Positions 24,001 through 39,000 of a DNA stretch of 64,000 nucleotides are shown here, in pieces (within the stretch, counting starts at the first letter, position 1; each line of letters starts with the position of its first letter). Location: positions 2,472,861-2,536,860 of the forward strand of contig NC_020169.2 in NCBI RefSeq assembly GCF_000224145.3. The letters are read 5' to 3'. Position numbers and translations under genes: made by a program. This DNA is from Ciona intestinalis (lineage: Eukaryota > Chordata > Ascidiacea > Phlebobranchia > Cionidae). Below the pieces are notes generated by a model that worked only from the letters and a program-made list of their open reading frames with translations, made no database searches and was not told where the DNA came from.

Positions 24001-27000
24001 TTATTGGCGCCTAAGTTTACCATCAAATGAATGGGATTGTCAGCTGTCAGCCCATTCTACCAGTTCCATGCATAGTGTAAAATAAAAATTACAGAAAAAA
24101 TCATGCTTGGTGAAAATTTAGTGAAAATTTGAAAAATAACATTCCTATTCTTATACTTGCAGTTTTTAGGGCTTTGGTGCAACCATGTTTTTTCTCTTAT
24201 CTAAGGCACCTATTCGTTTTCAATTAAATCTTCTATGAATGAGTAGTTTGTTCTTTGTTTATACTGTGAGTGTGTTGTTCATCAGGCAAGCAGTGGCGGA
24301 AACTTTGCTCAAAAGGCGATTGCATGAAAGAGTCTCAAAGAAGAGGATACTGTTCCCGTCATCTTTCGATGAGGAGCAAGAGCAATGCTACTCCAGAGAA
24401 CCCACAAATGGCGTCTCCACGGATGAACAGAGCCGCCTCCACCTCCTCTCTTGATCACGGACTCTCTCCCCGCTCCTCACAGTTCATCTCTCCTCGAAGA
24501 TCAGACAACATCCTCCCAACCATGCCCTCCCCTCACTCCGCCTCCCCGAGGCACCCAGCGTCTGCATCGTTGTCACGGAAACGACCTTCCACAGCTATGG
24601 ATGAAATGGCCGCTCACATGCTTGTTTCTTTAGGTGAGTAAACTCTTTTTTTTTACCGTGATGCATCCAATAAATCTGGCCCTAATCTACTGCTTATGAA
24701 GTTGGATGATCAGTTTTAACAAAGTAGCAGTCAGAATCAAGTGCTATGCAAAACAAGGCAAACTAAAATCAAGTCCAACAAATACTTTGCCTAAAATGGC
24801 ATTATCAGATAAATAAAAAATGCATAAAAAATCAGACCAAAATACTTTTTTAGTAAAAATAAGACCAAAATATTTTTTGTTTGAAAAGATATCAAAATAC
24901 TTTTTTATTTAACCCAAAACTTTCCATTCAGCTGGCACGCCCCAGTCACCTGACATGAGCCCCATCAACCACTCACATAAACACCCTGGTGAACCTGGTA
25001 CTTCCCCCTTTCCAACCCGCCCCGCTTTCTCTCCCATCACCCAACCGTCACCCCTCCACCCTAGCGAGGCAGCGAGTGTTTCAACTGCTGCATCTCTTAT
25101 GCCACCAAGTGGACAGAGATGGCTAATTCCAAAACCTCGCAATAATGCAGATGGAATGCCTTACAGGTAAAAAATCTTTTTTCAACATTTAATGTTATCT
25201 CCTTATTGCTGCTATTAAAGCAGTGTTGCAATCGTTTTTTTCCCTAAATTGATGTGAAAAGTGTAACATTTTCAATATTAGTGTATTAAATTTGTCCTTA
25301 AAAAAGCATCAAAACAATTTTAAAATACCATATCGTTCCCTAGATCAAAATTTGAACATTAAAATTCCCCCCCCCCCAAAAAAATTGAAATAAAAAAAAA
25401 TAATTAAAATCTGAAATTATCACATATTCTAAAAAGTACCTTCACGCAGACATTCAAGTAGTATAGCTCCCACTTTCTCCACCAATCTTAACTTCAACAC
25501 ACCAGCATCCCATTATAAGATACGAGCCCCAGCACCCCGTGTGAAGAAGTTCGATCCACACAAGAACGAAAACGCTGACTCTGGTGTGGAAAGTATAGGT
25601 TAGAATTTGAATCTAAACACAACTTGTTAAATGAAATTTGTATAACTTGACTTTAGAGCCTGTTGAATGTTTTTTATTAGTTGTGGGGGAGATCCTTGTC
25701 AAGGGCCTGGGATTTTTGGCTAGGTTCGGCCCATTTCCCTAACTCCCGAAAAGCCCATTTAAGTCTTTCATGTGACCGGTGCCGCGACACCGCATCGCAG
25801 TTATACACATTTTTCACACCATTTTTTTAGAGAATTGTTAGTCTGTGGTCTTACGCTATACACACATAACAAAAAAGAAATTAAGGTGTCACAGACTGTC
25901 TACCCTTAGCCTTAAATTCCTGGCATTTTTTCAGAATTTCAAAGTTAATTTTAAGGTTTATATATTTTTGTTCCTATTTTAAAAAGGCCATATCACCAGT
26001 TCTATGCCACTACCGTAGGAGTTTACTGATGTAGAATAGAATATATAAATCATGAAACAAATATTTATCTAAAACTGAACCATATTTAAATATATTACTG
26101 AATAGCTTGTATTTATAGGTCACACCCCTACCCCCACGACCCCAGGTGTTACTTCGCGTCCCATCACCCCTGTATCTTACGTGAGCCCCACCACAAGTGC
26201 CACACCCTTCCACGGTCACCCCAGTCAGGTGATTTCACCCCCCAAACTGGTGTCACGCCCCATTGGCTCCGTAAGTGGACCCACACCCACAGTAGGAACA
26301 AGTGATGGAGCGTTTATCAGGAGAACAAGAGGTAAAAAGATGTATTTTACTCAAAACTGTTTGAAAATTGTCTTTTTATATTTATGTGTGAAGTGGCTTT
26401 GTATATATATATTTTATAAGTATGAAAGTATTTTTTAGTTATTTTTTCTGTAAATTATATAAAACTTTAAGTTCTCAAGTTAAAAAAAATAATTTTTTAC
26501 TCGAACAGTTTTTTTTCTTATAATACTTTTTAAGTCTAAAACAAAGATATTTTTTTATGCTTTTTTAGCAAGCAGTAACAAAGTATTTTTCTGTCTAAAA
26601 CAAAGGTTTTTTTTATTTTAGAGTATGCCCAAGAAAGTAAATCTGACCTAAACCACAAGTTAATCGATGGACACCATCGCCATGACAACCACCGCGTTTC
26701 TGTGGCTCTTAACGCCGCGTTCACCAACCCTGGTGAAAAGCGGGCCACTGCGTTCCGAGCCAGTGCTTCCCACATAAAAGAATTCAAACCTCAAGAATTG
26801 CCTGAAAATCGTGGCAACACTGGAGCTGTGGATTTGAAATCTTCAAACCGGCAACTAGCACCGCAGAATCTTAACTTGGAGAAAATATACCCACGCATGG
26901 AAGTAACTACTAACTCCGCTACTACTAACTTGGACACTCTTATTTCAGCTGTAACACAAATCCAAAAACAAGGTTTGTAGACAATTGCGTTGTACTGTTC

Positions 27001-30000
27001 TATCATAGGATTGACGATTTTCAACAAAACAGAAAGGTTTTTCAGTCTAAATTCCTCCAACTGAGTTACAGAATATTTAAAATAAGTTTTGCAATTTTAA
27101 AACGTATAACCAATTGTTATCCTTTCAAGTCCTTCATATCCTTTAAAACGCACAAATTTAACATACACCAACGCTAGCGAAACTTAAATGAACACCCCAT
27201 CTCTAACAAAAACATAGTAAAGTAAACATTATCGTATTAAAATACAATACAGACGAGAATAGAATACTTGCACCAATAGGAAGCGGCGTTCCTGACCAAC
27301 CAACCAATCAGCACGTTGCGTCCCCTGCCCCACCCCCTACAACTTCGTCACACGATGGCAATCCCGGCAGTGTCGGTCCCGTGGTGTACAACACTGACCT
27401 GAGGTTGCTTCAAAGTCGTCTTTACCCTGGTCATCCAACCATGCTACCATTCGCCGCCCCATACCACACACTTGTGCCACAAGGTAAATAATATGAATAA
27501 ATAAATGTAGGGGGCTTATTTATCCTTGCATGATGGGCAACCACAGTCGTTATAACACAGGTTTCATACACTTCGTTTGGGGATGAATATTATTTTTTTA
27601 TGTAACTTATTTATCCTTGCGTGACGGGCAGCCACAGTTGTTTTAACATATACCTCGTGCCTGCTTATATGTTTCCACATATATAACTTTGTGGGTGAAT
27701 ATATTTTTTAATTTTTAATGTACGTACAGCTGATAACTTAGACAACATAACTCCCTACTGGGCAAAAGCAGTTGCCTATAAATGTCTTGCCCCGGAACAG
27801 ACGATGATAGTAGCCTAAACCCTTCAACTCCAGGTTAAAAGCCCCAGCCACTGTGCCATAACGCCCAATTTAATCCATAGATGGCAGCAGTCAAGGTGTA
27901 ACAACCCCCCGATACTTCCCCTACACTTTCAACCATACTATGATCATGCCTTCAAATTCTGGTGAACACCCTACTGCAGTCTCATCCGAATCAAAAGTGA
28001 TGCTGATACCACCAGAGCTGGCATCCATGTATGCACCAGGGTTGTTCATGGGCCATCAACCCATCATATACTCAGCTGTGCCTCCACCTGTGCCAGAAGA
28101 GGCCAAACCTGCACAAGAACCAAAGGTACAGTTTTTAGGAATTTGTCTAGAAAATCACTGTTTAATTTTATGTAGGTTATGTTTCAGAAAAAACAAGTTC
28201 AGATTGTACAATAGCTTGACCATTGTTTTAAAGTTTTGCTCTAAATTTAACAATGCATAGTTAGTAGTTAGTATAATGACAATACAGAATAGTTTAGTCT
28301 ACAGAAATGAATGAATGAATGTAACTTACATATCTTTGTAATTGGGCATGACAGTCATTATACGACAAGTGTTCTGTTATACACCTCATGCCCGCTTTCC
28401 GATATACTATGGTTGCTTTTGCATACCTTTTACACGTTGCTTCAAATAAAATTATCAGCACACTGTACAATACCATCTATAATTTGTAACTTTGTATCAC
28501 TCATTACATTACAGCCAGTAGCAGAGTATGTTGAACCAGCAACAGCTCAACCTGCCAAGGAGGAAGTAACTCAACCACCAGCTGTGGAAACTGTGGTGAG
28601 ATTTAACATACATGAAATAAAGTTTATTTTCAACAGCATTAAAATCTGTAACTTGTATCTTTTTTACCTAAAACAGATATTGGCAAAAGTTGTATGTATG
28701 GTTATAGCATAAGTGAACTTTTATCAAAAAATAGAGGTGACATTGTTATATGTTACGCCAAGTTGTCAAAGATAGGGAATCTAGTTCATTGTTGCGATCA
28801 ATGCAATATACTTCGGCCCTGCTTGTTTGTATAGACAACAAAATCTGGAATGACATTGTCAAAATGCAGTTACACTCATATAGTTGTCAAACACAGGGAA
28901 CCTTGTTGAATATCGTGATTGGTGCAATATAGTAATGTTACACCTATGGTATGACTACTTTTGATAAATTCTACCAGTATATAATGTTTTGCTTCAACTG
29001 GTATGATCTTCATATAACAAGTTAAAACCGGTTTCAGCAGGCCTCAAGTCCCATCAGCATGCTTGGTGATCGTGTGGTGCATCAGTGGCATCAACTTCTT
29101 CCTTTCCTGGGTCAGGTTCGGCAGGCAGAGACCCCGCCTGACCCCGCTGCTGGTAAACCCTCCACCCTTGCTTCACCCACACGCGAACGAGAAACCCCAA
29201 GTGTTGAAACCACCACCCCAAATCACTCGTAAGTAGTTTAATTTTTTATGTGGGTGAGGTCAGTTTACAAGTTACAATGTGTGTAACTTTTAGAGTGATT
29301 GTTTTTTTTTATACGTCTGACAATTTAGTTGCCTATAAGGGAATACTATAAGGGAATACTGGAAGTATCTTTCTAGAACAGAACAGAACATTCCTTTGTT
29401 GCGATACAAACGTTAAAGCAGTAGTGCCAGTATTTTGTTGATTTTTTTTCATTTCTAATCACATTATGTGTGCAATATTTGTTAAAATTATTTCGAAAAA
29501 AAACTTTTTTTTTTGTGCAGTCATACAAAACTTTAACACTTTTGTTGTATAAATATACAAAATATACATAGCCATTAAAAGCCCATAATTTTTTGCTCTA
29601 ATTTTTCAATCAAAATTTTTCATCCCAGCAACCACCAGCAAGCACGAGGTAGCCAAGTATCAGAACCCCCCAACCACCATTACACTCACTCTACATTACC
29701 CAACACACCTTCTCAAGCTACAGAAGTAAAACCATCTGCACAACATGAGCAACCCAGGGAACATGAAGATGAAGTGTATGTGTTAAAAATTCTATGACAT
29801 TTTTTGCTTTTTTATCATAAACTTTTTGGTTTTTATTTTTTTCAAAATAATTAAATTCAATTTTTTTTAAAAATTATTTTTTAATTTTTTTTGTTTAATA
29901 TTTTCTATATTTTTTCAAATTGTTCATTATTTCTATGTTTTTTAGGTTTCTGCCGCTATCGGACCACAGTGTTTCCACGGACGAGTACCTGATGTCCCCC

Positions 30001-33000
30001 CTTGCTCCTCACCACTCGGTAGCATTGACATTTGAAGAGAGCGTTCCATCTTCCACGGATGAAGGGAATCCTCCTCCAAAGAAACAAAGATCAACATCCG
30101 AGTGCGAGGACAAAGATCCAAGAAGTCCAAGAAAAGTGAGGCTTAGTTTTTTCTTGTACCAGAATAAAAAGAAGCAGAATGGAAAAAATATTTTTTGTAG
30201 CAGGTTAAAATAATGAGGAAAACGATTTTTCCTTGATTTGTGAAAAAGTGTAATCTTTTAACTGTTTTTCCTATGTGCTTGATTTTTTAAATATTTACCT
30301 TAACTGTATATTCTCTCTGGAATAATAAGCTCTAGGCTTTTTTCCTGCTGTATATCCAAGTAAATCAATTCTCTAGTCACATAAAAAATAAAAAAGCTTT
30401 TTGGGTGTTGAGGTAAAGAGCCAAATCTGTCCTAAATCCCAGTTCCTTGACAAGGACCTCACCCACAAAGAATAGAATAGAACGCAATTCCCTAAATTTG
30501 TGACCAGTAAAGAGCTGAGCATCAAGCTATAGCATATTCAAATATTCAAACACATGTATTTACCCAGAAGCCAAGCAAAGACCACATCCGTCGTCCAATG
30601 AACGCTTTCATGATCTTCAGCAAGATGCACAGAGGACTTGTTCATCAGAGACATCCCAACCAGGATAACAGGACAGTGAGCAAGATCCTAGGGGAGTGGT
30701 GGTACGCTCTGCCTTCCACAGAAAAGCAGAAATATCACAATCTAGCTTTCCAAGTAAGTACCACTCTCAGTACTCTAAAAAAACTCACATACTGTTAATT
30801 TTTTTTTAATTTTACTAACATTTTTTGAAAAAGTTTGTATTTAAAAAAAATGCAAAACAATAAAAAATGTTTCAAATTTTAATAAATCATTTAATTTATT
30901 GTTTAATTTTATTCTATATGTGTGAGGTTCTATGTAGAGTTAAGTTATATAACCTGCATATATTTGCCTTGTGTCCCATGTCTGCAGTAGATTTGTTACT
31001 GTATTATAAAAAGTACTTCTTATGCTTACATTCATTATTATTGTTAAAAAAATCATTTTCATGGTTTTATTATGGTTTAAAAAAAATAAAAAAATCATCC
31101 ATTTTCATTCTTCTTTAGGTAAAGGAAGCTCACTTTAAAGCGCATCCGGACTGGAAATGGTGCAGCAAGGAGCGCAAACGATCTGGGAGCATCTCAAGAG
31201 CAAGGAAGATGTCGGAATCTTCAGTTGGATCTGTGGAATCAAAACCTCCATCATCTGTGGTCCTATCTCCAACTGCAGGTTACATATTTCTATGTTATTC
31301 TGTTCAATGTTTTATAGGACTCATAGAACACTGATTTTCTGGTCTGTTTTAATACAAACATTACTGCGCATATTTACGATCTAATTGTATCTTATTCTTA
31401 TATATGTAATGTTGTTTGTAGTTAATATTTTTAAGTTTATTTTTTAAACTATGATTTTTGCTGTTTTAAGCACCTACAATAGTTTAAAATAATACACATA
31501 CTGTTTGTTGTTATAGCTTTTTAAATATTGAATTCAGATTAATTTGTAGGATAACCATGTCATTACATATTTGCATCTATAAAATTTAAGATTTTCCAGA
31601 ATTTGTACTATTTTAAAACCATAAGTACCATATTCCGTTTAGTATAACTTTTTATTCTAAACACCAACCTTCCCCCCAGAATTTGGTATTTTTAGAAAAA
31701 AAAGTTATTCCAATATATTTGTCACTAAATAGTTTTTCTTTTTTTTTTCACCACAGCTTCCCCCTCATCATCTGCACATCACAACATCCACACAAGTGAC
31801 ACGGTTACCGTGCCAACCATGAAACCTGTCATCTTGCAGTCGAGTGATGAGACGCAGGTAAGTGAATGATATTTAAGAAGTGCTGACAAAAAGAAATCCT
31901 GAAAGGCCAGACAAATTTTAGTTCGGAAATATGGTTGACTAAGTTAACCTAAACCTGTTTTAGATTTATAGTTAATTCATTTAAATTTAAAAACCTTCAT
32001 TTAAAAATTTTCCCAATTTTTTTTAAAGTTAGATGCCAATGCACATATTTCTTATAAAAATATATGTTAAATTCTTATTATCTACTTACACCTTTAAACT
32101 GTAATCTAATATAACTAAATTTAAAGTTTACAAAACATTATTTAAGCAAGGGAATATATTTAAACTGGTTATCTGACCCATTTTCCCCATGGGCTTCACT
32201 TTTAACTAAACGGCGATCAAAACATGACAATTAAATCCAAATTTCAAGTCATAAACATTATTTAAACAAGTTAGAATCTTTAAGCTGGTTTTCTATTCTA
32301 AATTAAACCGATCCTGTCATCTTCCAGCCATGGACACAAACTGCATCCTATGTCCTCCCTCCTCTTGCCTCTCACTCTTCCTCTCACTCCTCCTCCCATC
32401 CTCTCCCCTCCGTGCCACCCACAGAAGCCGTGGCGACCTTCTCGGCACCACAGGGGATGCCGTGGCAGCAGCCGGGTCCACGTGGCCGGCGTCGATCTCG
32501 TGACTCTAACATCAGTGCTCGCTCAAGAACACCTTCGTTGGAAATTGATTTAAAATGCAGAGAAAGAGTAAGTTTAAAATATCTTTGAAACATTGTAATT
32601 GCTGTTGGGCTACATTCTTTAGAAATTTATTTTTTAAATTATTTTATTTTATAATATTTTACTAATTATGGACTACATTCTTTAGTTTTAATTTTTTTTT
32701 TTATGTAAGAATGAGTTCTTACTTTTACAGTGAGAGCACGTCATGGGATTTATGCCATAGTTGGCCCATCAACCCAATAATAGATTTGAAAATAAGACCT
32801 TAACAAATCAGCACACTCTAAGCTCTTAAAGTTCAACTTTATATTCTACACGCTGTTACACCCAATTTCTTATTTTCCAAATAAACTATTTTTTTTAACA
32901 GTGTCACAATTCAATGTTTAACAGGCAATGTACAATATAGTATATACCCAATGTTAATTTTAAAAAAGGCTCAAAATCCAACGCTAAACACAGTACACAC

Positions 33001-36000
33001 TAATGAACACCCTCAAATTTATAACAGGCTTAAAATTCAGTAATAAAAAACCAACTAACCCAACTAATCTAACCCCCCACCCCACCCCAGGTCGCAACAG
33101 ATTCTGATATATCCGAAGATGAAGTGGATGGAAGCAAACAAGGATTCCATCGGCAAAAATTCCTTCCTAAAAATGCGGCATATATTCAGGTATTGGTTAA
33201 ATGTACAAATATGTACGTATTTGGTTTTAAACACTGCTGTAACTAAAGCAGTGGTTCTTAAACTTTTTTGTGTGCTCTACCCTTTTAACAAGTTACTTAT
33301 CAGATTTACCCCCAATATGTAATATGGCTCTCATTTATTAAAAAGCGAGAAAAAAAAACTGATTACATCAGTTATATTTAATGCGACGGATGCGACGGAT
33401 GCGCTAGCTTTTTGACAAATTGTTCAATGTCTGGTAAAGTACTACAATTGACACAATTTTTCTGTCCTATTAACTGATGTGAATTTTGATTGATAGCTCT
33501 AATTTACCCCTAAATACAGGAAATTTACCCCAGTTTAAGAATTGCTGAACTAAAGTAATGTATGGGAAGAATGAATTACTAGTTTCCTTAATTGTAATAA
33601 ATTGATATTTCTTTAAACTTCTGATGTCAATAAAAATAGTTTTAAACGAAAACGTTTTAAAATGAAGACATTCGTGTCATATATATGGTCTGTTATATTG
33701 GTATTGAAATAACCAGAAAATCTGTGTTTTATGTACCTATATATTTTCCTTAACAACTAAAACTTTGCCACACCATACTTCACTAAACTCAAGCTTATTT
33801 AAACTTTTACCCATACATTTCAAATCACAACAAAATTAACCCACAAAAACTAACATGGGTTCTACTGTATATATACCTTTTAAACCACAACAAAATTAAC
33901 CCAACAGAAATTGATATAAGCTCTATTATATATATACCTTTTAAATCCCAACAAATTAATCTACAAAAAAATTAACTTAGGTTCCACTATATATATACCT
34001 TTTAAACCAAAACAAAATTAACTCACAAAAAAGTTAACATAGGTTCTACTATATATACACTTTAAATCACAACAAAATTAACCCCCTTCCCATTTATCTA
34101 GTCAAACAGCAGTGCTGGATACAAACGGCCGAAACCCATTAAACCAGTGACTGGTAGTGGTGCAGTGAGCCCACATGTTGGTAATGGACTTGCTGAAAGA
34201 AAAGGAACAAGTCCTTTCCAACCAACAGGTGAGTTCAAAATCTATTGTGATATACTTAACATTACTTTCATACAGGATTGTAAAAGTTGTAAATCCGGAC
34301 GGTGATCGTTTAATTTTATTGAAAATCCGGACGTAATATGTTTTACGTGCGTCTGTCACCCAAGCTACTAAATCTTGTTATAAAGCGTATTACTGACTAT
34401 CACCACGACACCACAGTCTAGTGCGGGCGCCTGTGCGATAGAAACTGTTGTTAAAGCTGCGATCTAATGTTTTATGTTCGTCGCGTGTTCGTAATAATCA
34501 GCTAACGAAGTCGCTCGAGTAACAAACATTGCCGTGCTGCAATTTGACATTTTGCGCTTAATTGTTACGTCACATGTCTTATTGCAACATAACTATTAAC
34601 TATGACGTTTCGTTACGTAACAATCGGGAGGAATGCCCACTGCCCAACGAACCACGAGATCGAAACATCGTGTATGAGCGTCACATTTTTACGATCTGCG
34701 CGGGCGTAGGAAATAAAGAAAGACGCATGCGGTAGCATACATTCTACACCTAACAAACGAAGCAATCGTTGTGAATTTATTCTCNNNNNNNNNNNNNNNN
34801 NNNNNNNNNNNNNNNNNNNNNNNNNNNNNNNNNNNNNNNNNNNNNNNNNNNNNNNNNNNNNNNNNNNNNNNNNNNNNNNNNNNNNNNNNNNNNNNNNNNN
34901 NNNNNNNNNNNNNNNNNNNNNNNNNNNNNNNNNNNNNNNNNNNNNNNNNNNNNNNNNNNNNNNNNNNNNNNNNNNNNNNNNNNNNNNNNNNNNNNNNNNN
35001 NNNNNNNNNNNNNNNNNNNNAATATTTGCAACAATTAAAATTCAGATAAACGCAATTTACCTGCATTTATTAAAGTTTAAACTATTCTTGGTTGCTTGCT
35101 TAAAATTATATCGGGAATAAAACAATTATATGAAATACAGAAGCACATAAACCACAATTGTTATCTAAAATTTTAATAGTTTATCAAAGGTATTATGACG
35201 TAATCATCGTTACATTTTTAATCCACGATGAACGTGTGTAAAACTTTTCATTTGTTTCTACCGATTTAGATACGTCGTTTTAATAAATGTAATATCATTT
35301 TAAATTCACCACATAAAGGTTCCATTTGGCATGATTTGTGACAAAATTAGTATAGTAGGTGTTAGGAAAATGCATTTTTTTAATGTTTGCACGAACCGTT
35401 TCGCCATTTTAGCTATTCGCCGTGTTCTCGCAATGTAACCGATGCGGTTAAAATAGAGCGCACGTTTATGTTGTCAATAATTACGGAACAAAGAAACCAA
35501 AGAGTATATTGTCGGCCGAACGTAAGAAAGTTGATTTTAATATAAATAGGATTTATTCTACTAAAAAAATCCGGACGTTCTTCGACGATCCGGACGGTGA
35601 CATTATCACTGAAAAAGGGGTATTTTTACAATCCTGCTTTCATATATTTTTAAGGTGTTTCACTTACATTTAAAAAAAATCAGACTATAAATTACTCCTA
35701 AATACTGAAAAACAGTCCAAAACAAAAACGCATTTTTTTCTTTGATAACCTAAAACAAAGTAACAAACATATGAGATTCTAAATACTTCTAAATACTGAA
35801 AAACAATCTAAAAAAACACACATTTTTTCCTTTGATGAACTAAAACAAACACCTTTTTTAAGTAATAGAAACAACTTACCTAACCCTATGTTTTTCCCAG
35901 GAAATGTGTTCCGTAGTTTATCACGAGGTGGAACATCTTCTCCCAACCAACCTCACTCAACCCAACAGCCAACACAACCAACAGGTAAAACTGATATTAT

Positions 36001-39000
36001 TTTTTGTTGACTGTAAAAAAATCTGGCATTTCATTTTTTCTTGATTTTGCAACAAAAATTAAAAAATTGTTTTTCTTTTTCCGAACAAAAATTTTTAACA
36101 ACTTTTTTTAAACAAAGTTTTTTTTATAAAATTTCAGCAGTTGAATCCTTAATTTTGGCACAGTGTACTTAGTAATGTAAGATTTTCCCTTCATGAAACT
36201 GTAGCATTTCTTTGCATTCCAGAACCTTCTAAAGCAGCAAGCTCTGTTGTCCCCCTATCTACCCCAGTCTTACCACCCCAGCAACCACACCAACCACTTT
36301 ACATTGCACCCAATATGCTGCAGTTCTTCCAGCAAGGCAGTATACCACAGTTACTCCAAGGACAAGTAGTCCAACCATCCACTTCTGCTCTCCAGACTTA
36401 CCAAGTCATTGCTGTGGACCCAAATGCTGACAATCAGCTTCGTGGCAATCCGGTTTCAACCAGAAATATCCTGCCAGCCAAGCCTGCAATGCTACCAACT
36501 GCAACATCGCCTCTTGTATCTGCTGTTGCTTATTCAGCTGCACCGATAAAGGGTCAGAATCCCATCAAAGCTGTTGCTAAGGTAGGTTAACATTTAATGT
36601 TCGTAATAAAAACATTATAGAAGCACAAATTTCCATTTTTTATTTTCTTTTTGTCATATAGTAGGGAAGAAGGGACACCTTTTCAGTCTATTTTTTCGTT
36701 CCATTTGATAGTAAACAACGAAATATAAAACCGTGCCCTCACAACTATCATAGATCGCTGTTAATTGTTTGATACACGATCAGAACATTTGGATATTATT
36801 TGCTAAAGGTGTCCCATCTTCCCCCACCCTACTATATGTATGTTTTTTTGGTATGTGTTTTTACATTTTATATTTCAGTAGATTAGGCTAAATCTTATTA
36901 TTTTTCACCCATAAAAAATAATAGGTATTTAATTTGTTTATGTTCTTAGGTATCATCTTACCCCAACACCATAGCACGCCATCCTGTGCAATACATCCGT
37001 CCACCAATGAACATAAGACCAGGTAACACGTCAATCTAATTGCTCATCATATAGTAGGATGGGGAAGATGGGACACCTTTTTATTCTATTTTCTCGTCCC
37101 GCATGGTAGTAAACAAAAAAACATTCAAAGAAATATAAAACCGTATCCTCACGACTCTAATAGTCCGTTATTATTTGTTTAAAACATGATCAGGATATTT
37201 GGATATTATGTGCTAAAGGTGTCCCATCTTCCCTCATACCACTATACTATTTCTTTTTTATTAACACCAAATGCTCAAAAAAACGAAAATTTCTTTTTTC
37301 AACTGAAAACTATTTTTATGTTTATTTTAAGCTATTTTTAGATGTTTATTTGAAAAATGTTTTCTTTTTTTAAACTATATTTTGTTTTTCTCTTTTAAAT
37401 AAGGTTTTTGTTTTCATTTTTCCAACGACATTCATTTATTTTTAACTGATTATTTTTAATCAAAAAAAAATTATTTCCGCTTTCTTTTGCAAGCTAAATT
37501 TAGTTGTTTGTTCTTTAAACAATGTTTGGTTTTTAACTTTTTAATTTAAAATTTTTTTTTATCAAACTAATTTTGATTCCTCAACTATTTTTAACCCACC
37601 CATTTTTTCCAGACCAAACACCCCCTACATACCACGTGACTCTACCCACTTCTCTCACCCCGAATGTTCCACCCACAATCTCAAATATATCAATCTCTTC
37701 CCTCTCGCAAGGTACAGCCATCACTTCCATTCATAAAACATCCACCACTGGTAATAATATGGACAAACCAGTTGCTTATATACAAGGGTAAGTAGGTTTG
37801 AGGCATTTCTATTTTATACTATATGAGTGAGGTTCTCTATAGGACCTAAATTTCAGAGCTACCAAATATGTTATATGGTCAATACAAAACAGGCTGGTGC
37901 CTTTAAATGCATAGAAAACCTAAAATATTGTAAAAAATGTCAGCCATCTTATATATTCTACATAAAGTGTTTGTGATCTGTATACATATAGTATTGCATT
38001 ATTTTTTTAGATAAGGTGCCTCAAATCTCTTAAGTTTTTACATAAGATTTATAGCATAATAATATGACATTCATATGCCGCAAACTTTATACTCAATATG
38101 CATTAAAATTCAAACTGAAACAGATTTTCAAGACACTTAATGGCAGTTGCTCCAACCCAGTGGTCACTAATGGGTTGTTCAAACTGTCAGCTATACATAA
38201 AAAAAGTCCCCCACAAAGTAACAGACATGGTAACTCATAAGCTGACACGAGGTGTATGAAACAGAATACCTGTGTTATAGAAACTGTCTTTATCCTAGCG
38301 TGGCCGAAAAACGACAGTTTCTATAACACAGGTTTTCTGTTTCCTACACCTTTTTCGGCCAGGCTAGGATAAAGCATGTTACATTCATTCGGATTCTTGT
38401 AAAAGTCCCATATTCAATTTACCCCATGTCTTAATTCCAGCATCAAGCCCCTGATAGAATCATCCACAACCACCCTCCCATGCACTACCACATATCTAAA
38501 GCCACCTCTAACCAAATCCTTAGTTGGTATTCGTCCAATCACTGCTCCTGAATTACTTGGCCAAGCACAAGCCCTTCAACACCTTTCTACGTTCTCTCGT
38601 AGCTCGACAGGCGTACAGGGTCAGCACGAAAGCTCAATCAAGTATGTAAGCATACCGTCCCATCTTGCCCCGCGTCTAACCGGTGATAAAGGACAACCCC
38701 CGCCGTTGCCCCTACTCCAACAACAAGGGAGAGGCGTTGAAGCCAAAACAGTCGGCGCGAAGGGAAAACCCATACCAGAAACTACCCCAACAACCCAGCG
38801 TCGTTACCAGCCTTATTTCTCATTAAAAACTGACTCCAAAGCCAGCGGTCGCGTCCCATTCAACCCACAGTTGACCTCAGCAGCGAATACATTAGTAGCT
38901 TCATGTGCGTCACTTGCCCCACGACCATCTTTATCCACATCACTAAACAAGCAGCCATCTTTGGTTCCCAACACCCAAGGCTTAAGCAGCATACCAACCA

